The notes under the pieces are model-generated. The model had not been told where the DNA came from, made no database searches, and was given only the letters and a program-made list of their open reading frames with translations. The position numbers were made by a program, and so were the translations under genes. Shown here piece by piece: positions 35,244-43,851 of a stretch of 64,000 bases of DNA (position 1 is its first letter; the number at the start of each line of letters is the position of its first letter). The stretch is from NCBI RefSeq assembly GCF_014217565.1, contig NZ_CP043661.1, positions 2,232,001-2,296,000 of the forward strand. Reading direction: 5' to 3'. The DNA comes from Kribbella qitaiheensis (GTDB lineage Bacteria > Actinomycetota > Actinomycetes > Propionibacteriales > Kribbellaceae).

Positions 35244-36758
35244 TTACGGCGGTCCAGCACCAGGCGCAGTCATGAGGTAGCCGGCGACGTCGACAGATCG
35301 ACGCGGTCGGGGAAGTCCGGGGGCGAGCAGGTGAAGCAACTCCGACACCTGGTCCTGCAGGCTGTGGTCGTCGAGCTGGCAGGCGTACTCGCGCAGCTGG
35401 GCGAGCAACGAGACCGCTTCAAGGATCTGCTTGTGGGGAGCCGGTTTCAGCCGGTGGTTTTTGCGGCTCTTGGATACTCGGGGTTTCAGGGCTGAGCGGA
35501 GGTTCCGCGCCCGCTTGGCGAGCTGTTCGGCCTCTTCGAGCTGCGCGAAGCTTTCGAGCGCGTCCATCAGCGTCTGGATCGTCTGGAGCTGGGCCTGGTT
35601 GAGCTGGACCGTTTCCGTGCGGCAGTAGCGCCCGGCCAGCGCGGTCATGGTCTGGTCGCGGAGGATCCGCAGGGATGGCAGGCCGAGGCCGCGAAGATCG
35701 AGCAGCTCGGAATTGGTGGTCTGCGCGACGGCGTCGGCGGTCTTAATCCCTTCGCGGCGGAGCAGGTTAAACAGTCTGGTGGGTAGAGCCTCGAGCTCCT
35801 GGAGCAGGATCGGGCCGTCGTCGGGGGCGCCGTACTGCGGGGCCGGAGAGATTTGAAGAATCGCTCCGCAGATCACCGGCGAGGAGAACTGATCAGCCTC
35901 GTCCTCGCCGGTTTCCCTGGCCCATGCCAGCAGCTTGCCGTCCGAGGGGCCTTTCCAGCCGATCCCGCCGACGACGCACCCGGCCATCCGGCCGTCGCCA
36001 GGGGCCGTGTCGATCGGCCAGCGCCTGCACTCCACGACGCCCGGATCGATGAGGGCCTGGCCGGGAAACAGCGTGGTGATGTCGTCGAGCTGTCGAAACC
36101 ACCCCGTCCCGAGTTCGGAAACCAAAACGGCCTCGACCTCCCGGACCAGCTTCGTCATCGCCGAGGTTTCGGGATCCAGCAGGTGCGAGATCACCGTGAA
36201 CGACCCGGGCGGCAGCGCGTCGACGTAGCCCTTCATGATCGCCACCATCTCGCCGACGTCACCGAACGCGTCGCGGTAGCGACGCAAGGGCGCGGTGTGC
36301 AGTACGGCGACCGGCCGGTCGCGGTCGAGGAACCGCCAGACCGGACCATCGGCAGCGAGCAGCTGCTCCGGGTCGAGAACGTCACCGTCGACGACGGCCA
36401 CGTTCTTGTCGTCAGCCATCAAGGCCTGCGCGTGGCGAAGCGCGATCGGCTCACGCTCGACGTACAGCACCCTCACGTCCGGATACATCTCGCGGACGGA
36501 TCCGAGGTGGTTCTCGGGGTCGAGCGGCAGGCCGGCGCCGCAGTCGAGGAACTGCTCGACGCCCAGCTGGCCGGCCAGATACGCGCAGGCGGTTCGGCGG
36601 AAGTCTTCGTTCGCCTGTGCCAGCTGCTGGAGCTCCGGCGCGAGCGCCAGGACCCGGTCACCTACGGCGCGGTCCGCGGCGTAGTGGTCCTTGCCTCCCA
36701 GGACGTAGTTCCACACCCGGGCCTTATCCGGGATGCCGAGGTCGAAGCTCGGGTACAT
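35244..36758 (-). CDS. DUF574-type SAM-dependent methyltransferase fused to an RpoA-CTD-like helical domain
   Basis: A 504-aa protein. Residues 1-265 are the actinomycete SAM methyltransferase family (DUF574/Methyltransf_19): IPDKARVWNYVLGGKDHYAADR at the start, QFLDCGAGLP (SAM loop) near 68-76, LYVEREPIAL and VISHLLDP. The family is usually about 270 aa and ends there. Here residues about 322-372 (ALPTRLFNLLRREGIKTADA, LLDLRGLGLPSLRILRDQ) resemble the C-terminal domain of RNA polymerase alpha (two HhH-like turns). A basic coiled coil and helical tail follow. I chose ATG 36758 because homology begins there. Targets unknown; the added part may bind DNA or RNA polymerase partners. Confidence 0.75.
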   Translation of the reverse strand: MYPSFDLGIPDKARVWNYVLGGKDHYAADRAVGDRVLALAPELQQLAQANEDFRRTACAYLAGQLGVEQFLDCGAGLPLDPENHLGSVREMYPDVRVLYVEREPIALRHAQALMADDKNVAVVDGDVLDPEQLLAADGPVWRFLDRDRPVAVLHTAPLRRYRDAFGDVGEMVAIMKGYVDALPPGSFTVISHLLDPETSAMTKLVREVEAVLVSELGTGWFRQLDDITTLFPGQALIDPGVVECRRWPIDTAPGDGRMAGCVVGGIGWKGPSDGKLLAWARETGEDEADQFSSPVICGAILQISPAPQYGAPDDGPILLQELEALPTRLFNLLRREGIKTADAVAQTTNSELLDLRGLGLPSLRILRDQTMTALAGRYCRTETVQLNQAQLQTIQTLMDALESFAQLEEAEQLAKRARNLRSALKPRVSKSRKNHRLKPAPHKQILEAVSLLAQLREYACQLDDHSLQDQVSELLHLLAPGLPRPRRSVDVAGYLMTAPGAGPP

Positions 36759-37446
36759 GGGAGCGAAGGCCCTCTCAGGAGATCGTGGTCGTGCGGAGAC
36801 GAACGGGAGGGTTGATTGGCGGAGGCCCCGGCTCCTGGTCGGGGAGGCGGCTCGGCCACGGCTGGTGTGTGCCGAGATGCCTGCAGCCAAGAGCCGGGGA
36901 CTCCACGGGAGACGAGACCGGCCGCTCGTAGTGACGTGGCCGAGCGGACGAGCCAGGGGACTCATTCGGTCTCGCCCCGGCTTCACGGAGCGCGCACGGT
37001 GTGCGCGTACTCGATGCTGGCCCTCTTCTTCGAGCCGCCGCTGATCGATGCCACCGGCCTACGGCCAGAGAAGAGAGTGCGCAGGCCGGCTACTCGTCCA
37101 TCCACCGCCGGAAGGTGTCGTTGATCCGTAGCCACCAGTCGTGGCGCCACCGGCGTACGGCGTCCGTCGCGCGCTCCCAGCGCCCAGGCATGACTCACGA
37201 CCGCTCCCCCACTGTCCAGCGGGCGGCCGCAGCCGAGCCGGGCTGTTGCCGCCCAATCGGTCCCGTCATCGGAGTCACCGCCCCATCACTCAGTGCATCG
37301 AGCCATCAGTGAAACAGGCAACAACCAAATATGCGACGTTCCATTTATGCGTGTTGCGTTCTAGTCTGTGTCTGCAGGCTGGGAGTGGGACAGGGCCCGA
37401 TCCACTGCGGAACGGATACTGTTTGCTCGCTCAGAGATGAGGTCAG
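36759..37446. other. Divergent promoter region
   Basis: About 690 bp between the methyltransferase gene and the XRE-DUF5753 gene. The part 37310-37370 is relatively AT-rich and holds TATGCG twice, 16 bp apart (37330 and 37346), plus TTCCAT-N17-TAGTCT (37339-37367) as a weak promoter candidate for the gene at 37447. The rest shows no gene. Confidence 0.4.
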
Positions 37447-38343
37447 ATGACGCCTACAGCCGTCGATTCGGTGTACTCGCGGACCGTGCTCGGCCGACGG
37501 ATGCGTGAGCATCGCGAGCATGCGCGGGTTCCGCTGTCGCGGATCGCGGCAGAGTTGGAGATCTCGACCGCCAAGTGGTCGCGGGTCGAAAACGGTGTGA
37601 CGTCGGTCCGCAGCCTCGACATCGAGCGGGCGTGTCACGTCTTGCACGTGACGGACGCCCGCGAGATCCAGGCGCTGATGGAACTGGCGAAGCTGACCAA
37701 GTCGAAGAGCTGGCTGTCGTCCTACGACGACGTCGTCAGCGACAACTTCCGCCTGTACATCGCCCTCGAAGCCGCCGCTAACGAACTGTGCTGGTTCGAA
37801 CCCGAGCTCATCCCGGGCCTGCTGCAGACTCCGCAGTACGCGCGCAGCACGATGGCGCTCGAACGGCTCACCGGCAAGGACCTGGCCCAGGCGTCGCTGG
37901 AACGCCGCCTCGAGGTCCGGATCGGCCGGCAGCAGATCCTCACCAGGGAACCTGACCCGGTGGAGCTCAAGGTCGTGATCGGCGAAGCCGCGCTGCGGCG
38001 GATGATCGGCGGGCCGGAGACGATGGCCGGCCAGTTCGAGCACCTGCTGGAGATCGCCGACCGCGACAACGTCGAGATCCGGGTTATGCCCCTCGACGTC
38101 GAGCACGCAGGCATCGTGACGAACCTGTTCATCGTGCTCGACTTCCCGCCGCTCGGCAACGGAACCCTGATCCAGCCTCCCAACGTCTACGTGGACGGCT
38201 ACCTCGGGTTCTTCATGACTGCCAAACCCGACGAGGTCGAGCTGTACCGCACGGTCTGGACCAGCGTCTGGGCGACCGCATTGGACGCACAGCAGTCAGC
38301 TGACGCCATCCGCGACCGCCTGGCGCAGCTACAGCGGAGCTGA
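37447..38343 (+). CDS. XRE-family regulator with DUF5753 domain
   Basis: A 298-aa protein. HTH at about 12-70 (GRRMREHREHARVPLSRIAA, KWSRVENGVTSVRSLDIE). DUF5753 follows, with the typical FEPELIPGLLQTPQYARSTM and RRLEVRIGRQQILTRE, later EIADRDNVEIRVMPLDVEHA. This family pairs with DUF397 proteins (here at 38561-38860, convergent) and controls development or antibiotic genes in streptomycetes (BldB/WhiJ-type systems). Ribosome site GATGAGG. Complete. Confidence 0.9.
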   Translation: MTPTAVDSVYSRTVLGRRMREHREHARVPLSRIAAELEISTAKWSRVENGVTSVRSLDIERACHVLHVTDAREIQALMELAKLTKSKSWLSSYDDVVSDNFRLYIALEAAANELCWFEPELIPGLLQTPQYARSTMALERLTGKDLAQASLERRLEVRIGRQQILTREPDPVELKVVIGEAALRRMIGGPETMAGQFEHLLEIADRDNVEIRVMPLDVEHAGIVTNLFIVLDFPPLGNGTLIQPPNVYVDGYLGFFMTAKPDEVELYRTVWTSVWATALDAQQSADAIRDRLAQLQRS

Positions 38344-38407
38344 CCTGCGGCACCGCTTCTGCTGCGACCGCGGAGCGATGCACCACCCGGGTGGGATTGA
38401 AATGAAC

Positions 38408-38438
38408 GCCCGCACCTTCGCGCATGGAAGGTGCGGGC
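38408..38438. terminator. Hairpin between convergent XRE-DUF5753 and DUF397 genes
   Basis: GCCCGCACCTTC (38408-38419) pairs with GAAGGTGCGGGC (38427-38438), 12 bp perfect, loop of 7. It is 64 bp after the stop of the regulator gene and before the convergent DUF397 gene. Likely bidirectional terminator. Confidence 0.7.
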
Positions 38439-38560
38439 ACCCACGCGGCCCCCGCCTGGTGCGAGTGGGGCTCAGCCGAGCCTTCCCCCACTGGGCTTCC
38501 ACCGCCCCACCGGGCGATCGGGCATCAGGGAGAATCCAGGTCAAGGGCCGCGAACCTGTG

Positions 38561-38860
38561 TCAGGTACCGGCGCGGCTCTTGTCAGGAGAGCGGAGCCGG
38601 CGAGCCCAGAGGCGCTGCCTGCGCCGTACCGGGCGTTGTGGAGCGAGCCGCTGCTCCTGGTTGTCGAACTCGCCGTCGCGGACAGCGGCAAGAAAGACCC
38701 GCCACTCCGACGCCGTGAATTGCAAGACCGGACCCTGGTCGGCCTGCTTGGTGTCGCGAACCAGCGCTCCGCCGTCCGGCAGCAGCAGGACCCCAACGCA
38801 GTTGTTGTTGGGGTTACTGCGGACCGACTTACGCCAGACCGCAGTACCGAACTCAGTCAT
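38561..38860 (-). CDS. DUF397-family small protein
   Basis: A 99-aa protein. Typical pattern: start ...AVWRKSVRSNPNNNCVGVLL, GGALVRDTKQADQGPVLQFT, ASEWRVFLAAVRDGEFD. About 65 residues are the family norm; the C-terminal 30 residues are an arginine-rich extension. Likely antagonist or partner of the XRE-DUF5753 protein, as in known pairs. ATG 38860. Confidence 0.85.
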   Translation of the reverse strand: MTEFGTAVWRKSVRSNPNNNCVGVLLLPDGGALVRDTKQADQGPVLQFTASEWRVFLAAVRDGEFDNQEQRLAPQRPVRRRQRLWARRLRSPDKSRAGT

Positions 38861-38910
38861 CTACGTCCTTTCGGTCCAGCACTCGGGTGGTCGGTCGTGT
38901 GGCCCGTACG

Positions 38911-38948
38911 CCGTTCCCGCCTTCGCCTCGCCTCGAAGGCAGGAACGG
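38911..38948. other. Hairpin upstream of the DUF397 gene
   Basis: CCGTTCC-C-GCCTTCG (38911-38925) pairs with CGAAGGC-A-GGAACGG (38934-38948), 14 of 15 bp. It lies about 50 bp before the DUF397 start and could be a leader structure. Confidence 0.4.
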
Positions 38949-38984
38949 AAGGGCATGCACCGGGAGATCGATCCCGGGGTGGAA

Positions 38985-39020
38985 CGGCAGGGACCGAGCT
39001 CGGGGCTTCAGTCCCTGCCG
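38985..39020 (-). terminator. Hairpin after the small-gene operon
   Basis: CGGCAGGGAC (38985-38994) pairs perfectly with GTCCCTGCCG (39011-39020). It follows the stop of the gene at 39228 by about 210 bp on the minus strand and precedes the DUF397 gene. A terminator or attenuator is possible. No gene is seen in 38861-39227. Confidence 0.4.
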
Positions 39021-39227
39021 GCTTGAGTTGGCGTCCTGGCCGCGCACCTCGCAGGAGAAGGGCGGGGGTGCGCGGGCAGGACGCCCGCAGCGGAACCGGC
39101 CGATGCACGCGATTGAGGAGGAGTGAGCGCGCGCATTGAGGAGCGGCGGTTCCGCTGGATCGTGGACGAGAGCTGGTGGAGTACGGAGCTGCACGGCCGC
39201 TGGTGTCGGCCCGCGATGCCTGTGACG

Positions 39228-39494
39228 TCATCGGCCGGCTCCCGTGCCGGCCAGCTGGAACTCGGGGACCACAGGATCGGTTTCGTCGATCCAATGCACC
39301 ACCGTGCTGCCGCCGTGGCCGTGCACAGCCAGCAGATCGTCGAGTCTGTCCCAGGTCATGGTGCAGGGCGTGGCCGATGGCCACCGCACCGCTACGGCGC
39401 CGTCGCTGAACAAGACGCCCTGAGCAACGACGCCGGTACCGCTCACCTTGGACACGTCGACGTAGCGGATGAGCAGGAAACGGCGCAGCTTCAT
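39228..39494 (-). CDS. Conserved-looking hypothetical protein
   Basis: An 88-aa protein. KLRRFLLIRYVDVSKVSGTG, LFSDGAVAVRWPS, then LDDLLAVHGHGGSTVVHWID. This is a short beta-rich domain that I have seen as a typical actinobacterial small protein of unknown function, often near phage or XRE genes. ATG overlaps the preceding stop by 4 bp. Last gene of a run of four very small genes. Cytoplasmic. Confidence 0.65.
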   Translation of the reverse strand: MKLRRFLLIRYVDVSKVSGTGVVAQGVLFSDGAVAVRWPSATPCTMTWDRLDDLLAVHGHGGSTVVHWIDETDPVVPEFQLAGTGAGR

Positions 39495-39721
39495 GGAAGT
39501 GGTCCCGTCCTGTGAGGTCGAGGCGACTTGGCGAGGTGAGAAGCTGCGCGGCGGGTGCGGACATCCGGATCGTCGTCGAGCTGCCATCGCGACCGCAGCG
39601 CCGTGTGCGGTCGCGCTGTAGGAACCTGCAGCACCAGGCTGATGCCGGCCATCTTCTGCTCGAATGACAGCGCACTGGCGAGAATCCGCGCGGCAGCGGC
39701 AAGTTTCTCCGCATCCGTCAC
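39491..39721 (-). CDS. Small hypothetical protein
   Basis: A 76-aa protein with GTG start (VTDAEKLAAAARILASALSF). Helical first half, then LRSRWQLDDDPDVRTRRAAS and a disordered tail. ATGA overlap with the next gene supports it. Family not recognised. Confidence 0.5.
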   Translation of the reverse strand: MTDAEKLAAAARILASALSFEQKMAGISLVLQVPTARPHTALRSRWQLDDDPDVRTRRAASHLAKSPRPHRTGPLP

Positions 39722-39800
39722 ATCGTGCGCTGGGCTGCACGGCAGTCCTTCCCGCACCCAGCAGGCTGACGACCAGCCAAGACCGCCGACGCACTGCTGA

Positions 39801-40001
39801 TCACGACCGATCAACCGCGGCCACCGACACGGCCGGTGGAGGCGGCTCGTTCGTGACCCGCAGCCCGGCGAACCGGCGCTCCATGGCGGCCGCGTAGCGG
39901 GCCGCCGGCTCAGGCTCGGCCCATTGCTGGTCGGCGATGGCGGTGGAGCCGAACCAGACCCGCACCCGGTGGCAGCTCTCCTGCAGCGCCTGGCCGCTCA
40001 C
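39801..40001 (-). CDS. Small hypothetical protein
   Basis: A 66-aa protein. GTG in GTGA overlap with the stop of the 31-aa protein upstream. ALQESCHRVRVWFGSTAIAD, then PEPAARYAAAMERRFAGL. No family recognised. Tight coupling to a tiny membrane peptide suggests they work together. Confidence 0.5.
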   Translation of the reverse strand: MSGQALQESCHRVRVWFGSTAIADQQWAEPEPAARYAAAMERRFAGLRVTNEPPPPAVSVAAVDRS

Positions 40002-40093
40002 CGGTCCTGCACCTCGGTGGCAGCAAGGTAGCCGATCATTACGATCGCCAAGGCGTACATCGCGGCCATCCAGTCGTTCATCCAGGCATCCAT
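39998..40093 (-). CDS. 31-aa membrane peptide
   Basis: MDAWMNDWMAAMYALAIVMI plus GYLAATEVQDR: almost entirely one hydrophobic helix. ATG 40093 has GGGAG 9 nt upstream, and the stop overlaps the next GTG (GTGA). Ribosome site and coupling argue for a real gene. Size and character fit small regulatory membrane peptides or a type I-like toxin, but no homologue is known to me. Confidence 0.55.
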   Translation of the reverse strand: MDAWMNDWMAAMYALAIVMIGYLAATEVQDR

Positions 40094-40248
40094 CGTGGTC
40101 ATCTCCCTGTGACGGTGAGTCACAACTAGTAATGACCAGGAGGCGTGCTCTGAACATGGCGAAACCGGACCGAGCGACTCCCCCCGACCCTGGCGAAAAG
40201 TGTTCGGACGGCTACCGGCCGCGCTCGAACCCGCCTACCGTGGTCGCT

Positions 40249-41517
40249 ATGTCCACCACCTCAAGCGGTCGCAATACAGCGCTGGCGGACTGGATGCGGC
40301 TCCACGGCGTGACCAACGCCGAGATGGCCGAGCGAATCAACGCGGCGATCTTGGCGGCGACCGGAACCAGCGGCAACGTCATTGAGAGAACCGTCTACCG
40401 CTGGCGGGCGGGCGAGAGTCGCTCTCCCCAGGCCCGGCAGCGGCAGGCACTGGAGGCAGTGACCGGCCTGTCCGCCGCCCAGCTCGGTCTGGTGGATCGC
40501 AAACGCGCCAGGCAGTCAGCCAGGGAGGAGGGTTTGCATCGACGAGCGTTCCTGGCAGCAGCCACGACCACGACGCTGGCAACCTTGGCGAATCGGGGTG
40601 CCGGCGCCCGGCCGACAGTCGGTACGAGCGACGTCAACCGGCTGCGGGTCCAGCTCCGCGAACTCTGGCTCCTGGACGACCAGTTCGGCGGAGGCCTCGA
40701 GCTCGAACAGCGCGCAGCGGCACTGACCGAACGGACCCTGGGGCTGCAGCAGAACGGCGCCGCGACTCAACGTGTCCGGTCAAAGCTCTATGCCATGGCT
40801 GCGGCCTTCGAGAGCGCAGCCATGTTCGCCGCGATGGACAGCCGCCGGTTCCCCGCCGCGCAGCTGCACCTGGACAAGGCGATCCGGCTGGCGGGGCTGT
40901 CGAACGACGGCCAGGTCCAGCATCAGGCCTGGCGCCAAGCCTCGATGCTGTCCGGACAGACGGGCCGCTACACCGACGCCCTGGCCGCGGCCGAGGTCTG
41001 TGGGACAACCTCGTCTCACAGACGCGACCCGCTGTTCGCCTCTCTCACGCAAAGCCGGATCGCGCTGGCCGCCTCCAACCTCGGTGACCGGCCGCGAGCT
41101 CTGCGCGCTCTGGAGCGCGCGGCCGCGGCCTACGACCGTGTCGACCCAGCTATCCCGCAACCAGCATCGATGTCTTCCTACACATTCGGCGAGCTCCACG
41201 GGCTGGCCGGCATCGTCCACTACCGGCTCGGGATCCCCGACGAGTCCGAGTTCCACACTCATCGTTGCCTGTCGCAACTACGCCCTGATCAGCACCGCAA
41301 CCGGGCCTACTACGGCGCGCAGACAGCTCTCGCGCAGCTCGCCCAAGACGACGTCGAGCAAGCCGTGGCAACAGCCTTGGCTGTGCCAGCGACTGCAGCC
41401 GGCGGTCCGACCGGACGAACCTCACACCTTCTGAGATCATTCAGCGCAGCACTGGCCCAAAAGGCACCCAACACCACCACGCTCCGCGACTGGAACGACT
41501 TCATACGCACCCTCTGA
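40249..41517 (+). CDS. HTH regulator with TPR-like C-terminal domain
   Basis: A 422-aa protein. N-terminal XRE-like HTH (ALADWMRLHGVTNAEMAERI, TVYRWRAGESRSPQARQR). A segment RRAFLAAATTTTLATLAN near residue 100 looks like a signal-like or linker stretch typical of this actinobacterial group. The remainder is TPR-like (ALAAAEVCGTTSSHRRD, ALRALERAAAAYDRVDP, ATALAVPATA). I took ATG 40249; the frame is open upstream without homology. Single gene, upstream of a GNAT gene. Probably a transcription regulator. Confidence 0.75.
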   Translation: MSTTSSGRNTALADWMRLHGVTNAEMAERINAAILAATGTSGNVIERTVYRWRAGESRSPQARQRQALEAVTGLSAAQLGLVDRKRARQSAREEGLHRRAFLAAATTTTLATLANRGAGARPTVGTSDVNRLRVQLRELWLLDDQFGGGLELEQRAAALTERTLGLQQNGAATQRVRSKLYAMAAAFESAAMFAAMDSRRFPAAQLHLDKAIRLAGLSNDGQVQHQAWRQASMLSGQTGRYTDALAAAEVCGTTSSHRRDPLFASLTQSRIALAASNLGDRPRALRALERAAAAYDRVDPAIPQPASMSSYTFGELHGLAGIVHYRLGIPDESEFHTHRCLSQLRPDQHRNRAYYGAQTALAQLAQDDVEQAVATALAVPATAAGGPTGRTSHLLRSFSAALAQKAPNTTTLRDWNDFIRTL

Positions 41518-41560
41518 CACGGGGCGTCTGGCTACCTTCCCCACCCTCTGAGGAGACCGC

Positions 41561-42106
41561 GTGTCCAATGACATCTCGCTTGTCCGCTACGGCAATGACC
41601 AGCTCGCCAGCATCCGCCCGACGTTGGTCAGCCTGTACGCCGAGGTGTACGAGATGGAGGCGGCCGAGGACGTGTTCTTCTCGATCGACCGGTTCGAGAG
41701 TCGGCTCCGTGGTCATGCCGGCCGGCCCGGCTGGGAGGCCGTCGTCGCTTTCGACGGCGGAGAAGCTGCGGGCTATGCCTACGCCTCACCGCTGAAAGCT
41801 GACACCGGCTGGTGGGGGCACATGCTCCAGCCACTACCAGTGAACGACGTAGTCGAGACCGGGCACCGCACCCTCGCACTATTCGAGCTGATGATCCGTG
41901 ACCCGTGGCGAGGCACTGGCCTAGCCAAGCAGATCCACGAAGCCCTTCTCGAAGGCCGGCCCGAGGAGCGCGTGACCCTCCTCGTCGAGAAAACTCACCC
42001 CAAAGTGGAGGCCCTGTACGAGTCTTGGGGGTACCACAACATCGGCGATCAGCAACCGTTCCCGGACGCCCCGATCTACGCCACGATGTTGCGACATCTC
42101 AAGTGA
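41561..42106 (+). CDS. GNAT-family N-acetyltransferase
   Basis: A 181-aa protein. Acetyl-CoA loop RDPWRGTGLAKQIHEALLEG (R-G-x-G/A pattern) preceded by EAAGYAYASPL, and a typical end LYESWGYHNIG. GTG 41561 with GAGGAGA upstream. Acceptor unknown. Followed 17 bp later by an APH-type kinase; both may act on small molecules. Confidence 0.85.
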   Translation: MSNDISLVRYGNDQLASIRPTLVSLYAEVYEMEAAEDVFFSIDRFESRLRGHAGRPGWEAVVAFDGGEAAGYAYASPLKADTGWWGHMLQPLPVNDVVETGHRTLALFELMIRDPWRGTGLAKQIHEALLEGRPEERVTLLVEKTHPKVEALYESWGYHNIGDQQPFPDAPIYATMLRHLK

Positions 42107-42122
42107 CCCGGCTCTCCGCCTG

Positions 42123-43007
42123 ATGCCGTCGAGCTCCAAGGCCCAGACCGAGCGCAGCCGCGTCGACCAAGCCTGCCGCACAGCGGGCATCGACGCCGGC
42201 GAGCTAGAGCTGCTCAGCCTCGGCGACAGTGCCACCTTCCGAGTCGGCGACGAGTTCGTTGCCCGCGTCACCCGGTCGGCCGCCCAGCAGTCCACCGCTC
42301 ACCGTGAGATCGCAATCGCAAGATGGCTGGAGACCGCCGGTCTGCCCGCCATCACCGCGGCGGCGGATCCCGTCGACGACGGCCCTTATACCGTGACGTT
42401 TTGGCATCACCGGCCTGACCTGCGCTCAGCGACCCCGGCCGAGATCGCCCAGTACCTACTCCAGCTCCATGCCCTGGCGCCCCCAGCCGACGTCGACCTG
42501 CAGAACGTGCAGCCCTTCGTCAGCATCTCCGCCCGCGTCGACGCCGCAGACATCCCGGACGGCGACAAGCAGTTCCTGCGCAGTCGCCTGGGCGAGCTGA
42601 CCGACAAATGGGAGACGGTGACCTTCGAGCTCCCGGCTACGGTCATCCACGGCGATCCGCACCCCGACAACGTGGTCGCCACGCCAGACGGCACCGTGCT
42701 GATCCTCGACCTCGAGCGATTCTCCTTCGGCCCGCCCGAGTGGGATCTCACGCTGATGGCCAGCGAGTACGGATCCTTCCGGTGGATCACCACCCAGCAG
42801 TACCGCCAGTACGCCGACACCTACGGGTACGACGTACTCGCCGCCCCTGCCTACCCGGTACTGCGCGACATCCGCGAACTGCGCATGACCAGCTGGCTTG
42901 CGAACAAAGCCGACCAGCACCCCAACACCAGGACCGAGGCACTTCACCGAATCGCCTGCCTACGCGGCGACCACGGCCCCAGACCATGGACCTGGGACGC
43001 CGGCTGA
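42123..43007 (+). CDS. Aminoglycoside phosphotransferase (APH)-family kinase
   Basis: A 294-aa protein. Catalytic loop TVIHGDPHPDNVVATPDGT and metal-binding LILDLERFSFGPPEWDL, the APH/choline-kinase signature. N-lobe FRVGDEFVARV carries the start of the nucleotide site. Phosphorylates a hydroxyl group on an antibiotic or metabolite; substrate unknown, resistance not implied. Probably cotranscribed with the GNAT gene. Confidence 0.85.
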   Translation: MPSSSKAQTERSRVDQACRTAGIDAGELELLSLGDSATFRVGDEFVARVTRSAAQQSTAHREIAIARWLETAGLPAITAAADPVDDGPYTVTFWHHRPDLRSATPAEIAQYLLQLHALAPPADVDLQNVQPFVSISARVDAADIPDGDKQFLRSRLGELTDKWETVTFELPATVIHGDPHPDNVVATPDGTVLILDLERFSFGPPEWDLTLMASEYGSFRWITTQQYRQYADTYGYDVLAAPAYPVLRDIRELRMTSWLANKADQHPNTRTEALHRIACLRGDHGPRPWTWDAG

Positions 43008-43036
43008 GCCCGTCCCCGTGGCCTGAATGATCCGCG

Positions 43037-43345
43037 CTACCACCCGAGTTCGGCGTACGGCGTACCGCTGAGGTAGTTGTCGAGGCCGGCGCGCGGGTAG
43101 GGCACCATCTCGGCGGGGAGTTGGTCGAGCGGGAACCAGCCGATGGCGCCGCATTTGTGCGGTTCGGCGTTGGTGGGTTCGCCTTCCCACTCGGCGGCGG
43201 TGAAGAACAGGCCAAGGCGGGGCGCTTCGGTGTCGTGGCCTCGGTGCATCGTGTGCACGAGCTGCAGCGCGGTGGGTTCGATCTTGGTGCCGGTCTCTTC
43301 GTAGCCTTCGCGGACGGCGCACTCGGTTGCGCTTTCGCCTTTCTC
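43037..43345 (-). pseudogene. NUDIX hydrolase, 5' part lost
   Basis: In the minus frame, GESATECAVREGYEETG is the second part of the NUDIX box (E-x7-REGxEE-x-G). It is followed by LVHTMHRGHDTEAP, GAIGWFPLDQLPAEMVPY and a normal end. The Gly opening the box and the N-terminal domain are absent: from about 43345 upstream, the sequence is the 3' part of an ISL3 transposase on the other strand. The gene was cut by that insertion or a deletion with it. Confidence 0.75.
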
Positions 43346-43708
43346 AAGGTCATCCGGGCTGAACGCACCGAGCTCCACAAGGTGTATCTGCTCAAAGAAG
43401 AGCTCCGCGATCTGTTCCAGATCATCGACCCCGGTCAGGCCAGGGCCTACCTCCACAGCTGGATCCAGCGAGCCATCGGCAGCGGGAACAACGCGTTCAG
43501 GTCCCTTGCTCAGAAGATCGTTCGTCATAGCGATGGCATCGTCGCTGCCGTCGAGCTCGGCCTGTCGAACTCCCGCAGCGAAGGCGTGAACACCAAAATC
43601 CGTGTCATCCAGCGCCGCGGCTACGGACACCCGAAAGCGCGATCACTGGCCACGATGATCTACCTGTGCTGCAGCGGAATCCAGGTCTCCTTACCCACAC
43701 AAAGGTGA
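43340..43708 (+). mobile_element. ISL3-family transposase, 3' fragment
   Basis: Plus frame from about 43340: LHKVYLLKEELRDLFQIID, AGxxN-type LSNSRSEGVNTKIRVIQRRG, YGHPKARSLATMIYL, stop at 43708. This is the C-terminal end of ISL3 transposases (DDE_Tnp_ISL3). The first 300 residues are missing. It separates a 5'-truncated NUDIX gene and a 3'-truncated hydrolase gene, so the insertion was followed by a deletion. Confidence 0.8.
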
Positions 43709-43765
43709 GGAGAGCCACGCCAGTTCGATGCCGTTGACAACACAGGTTTCCGGTAGGTCGCTCAC
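43691..43765 (-). pseudogene. Alpha/beta hydrolase, first codons only
   Basis: GTG 43765: VSDLPETCVVNGIEL, then off into the ISL3 fragment (stop at 43691). It matches the start of the hydrolase at 60137 (VSERQESCIVNGIEL), including the upstream leader TCTGTGAAGGGGAATTGC versus TCCGTGAAAGGAATATTC. It is thus the 5' scar of a second copy of that gene. Confidence 0.65.
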
Positions 43766-43851
43766 GCAATTCCCCTTCACAGACGGCCCGGCAGGTCTCA
43801 CCACATGCAAGCCTGGCACGCCCGATACCCTGCCCGCACGGGACACTCGAT

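Noticed and set aside
35853..36815. Plus-strand frame of 320 codons
   Set aside because: Antisense to the SAM-binding half of the methyltransferase, which has clear family motifs.
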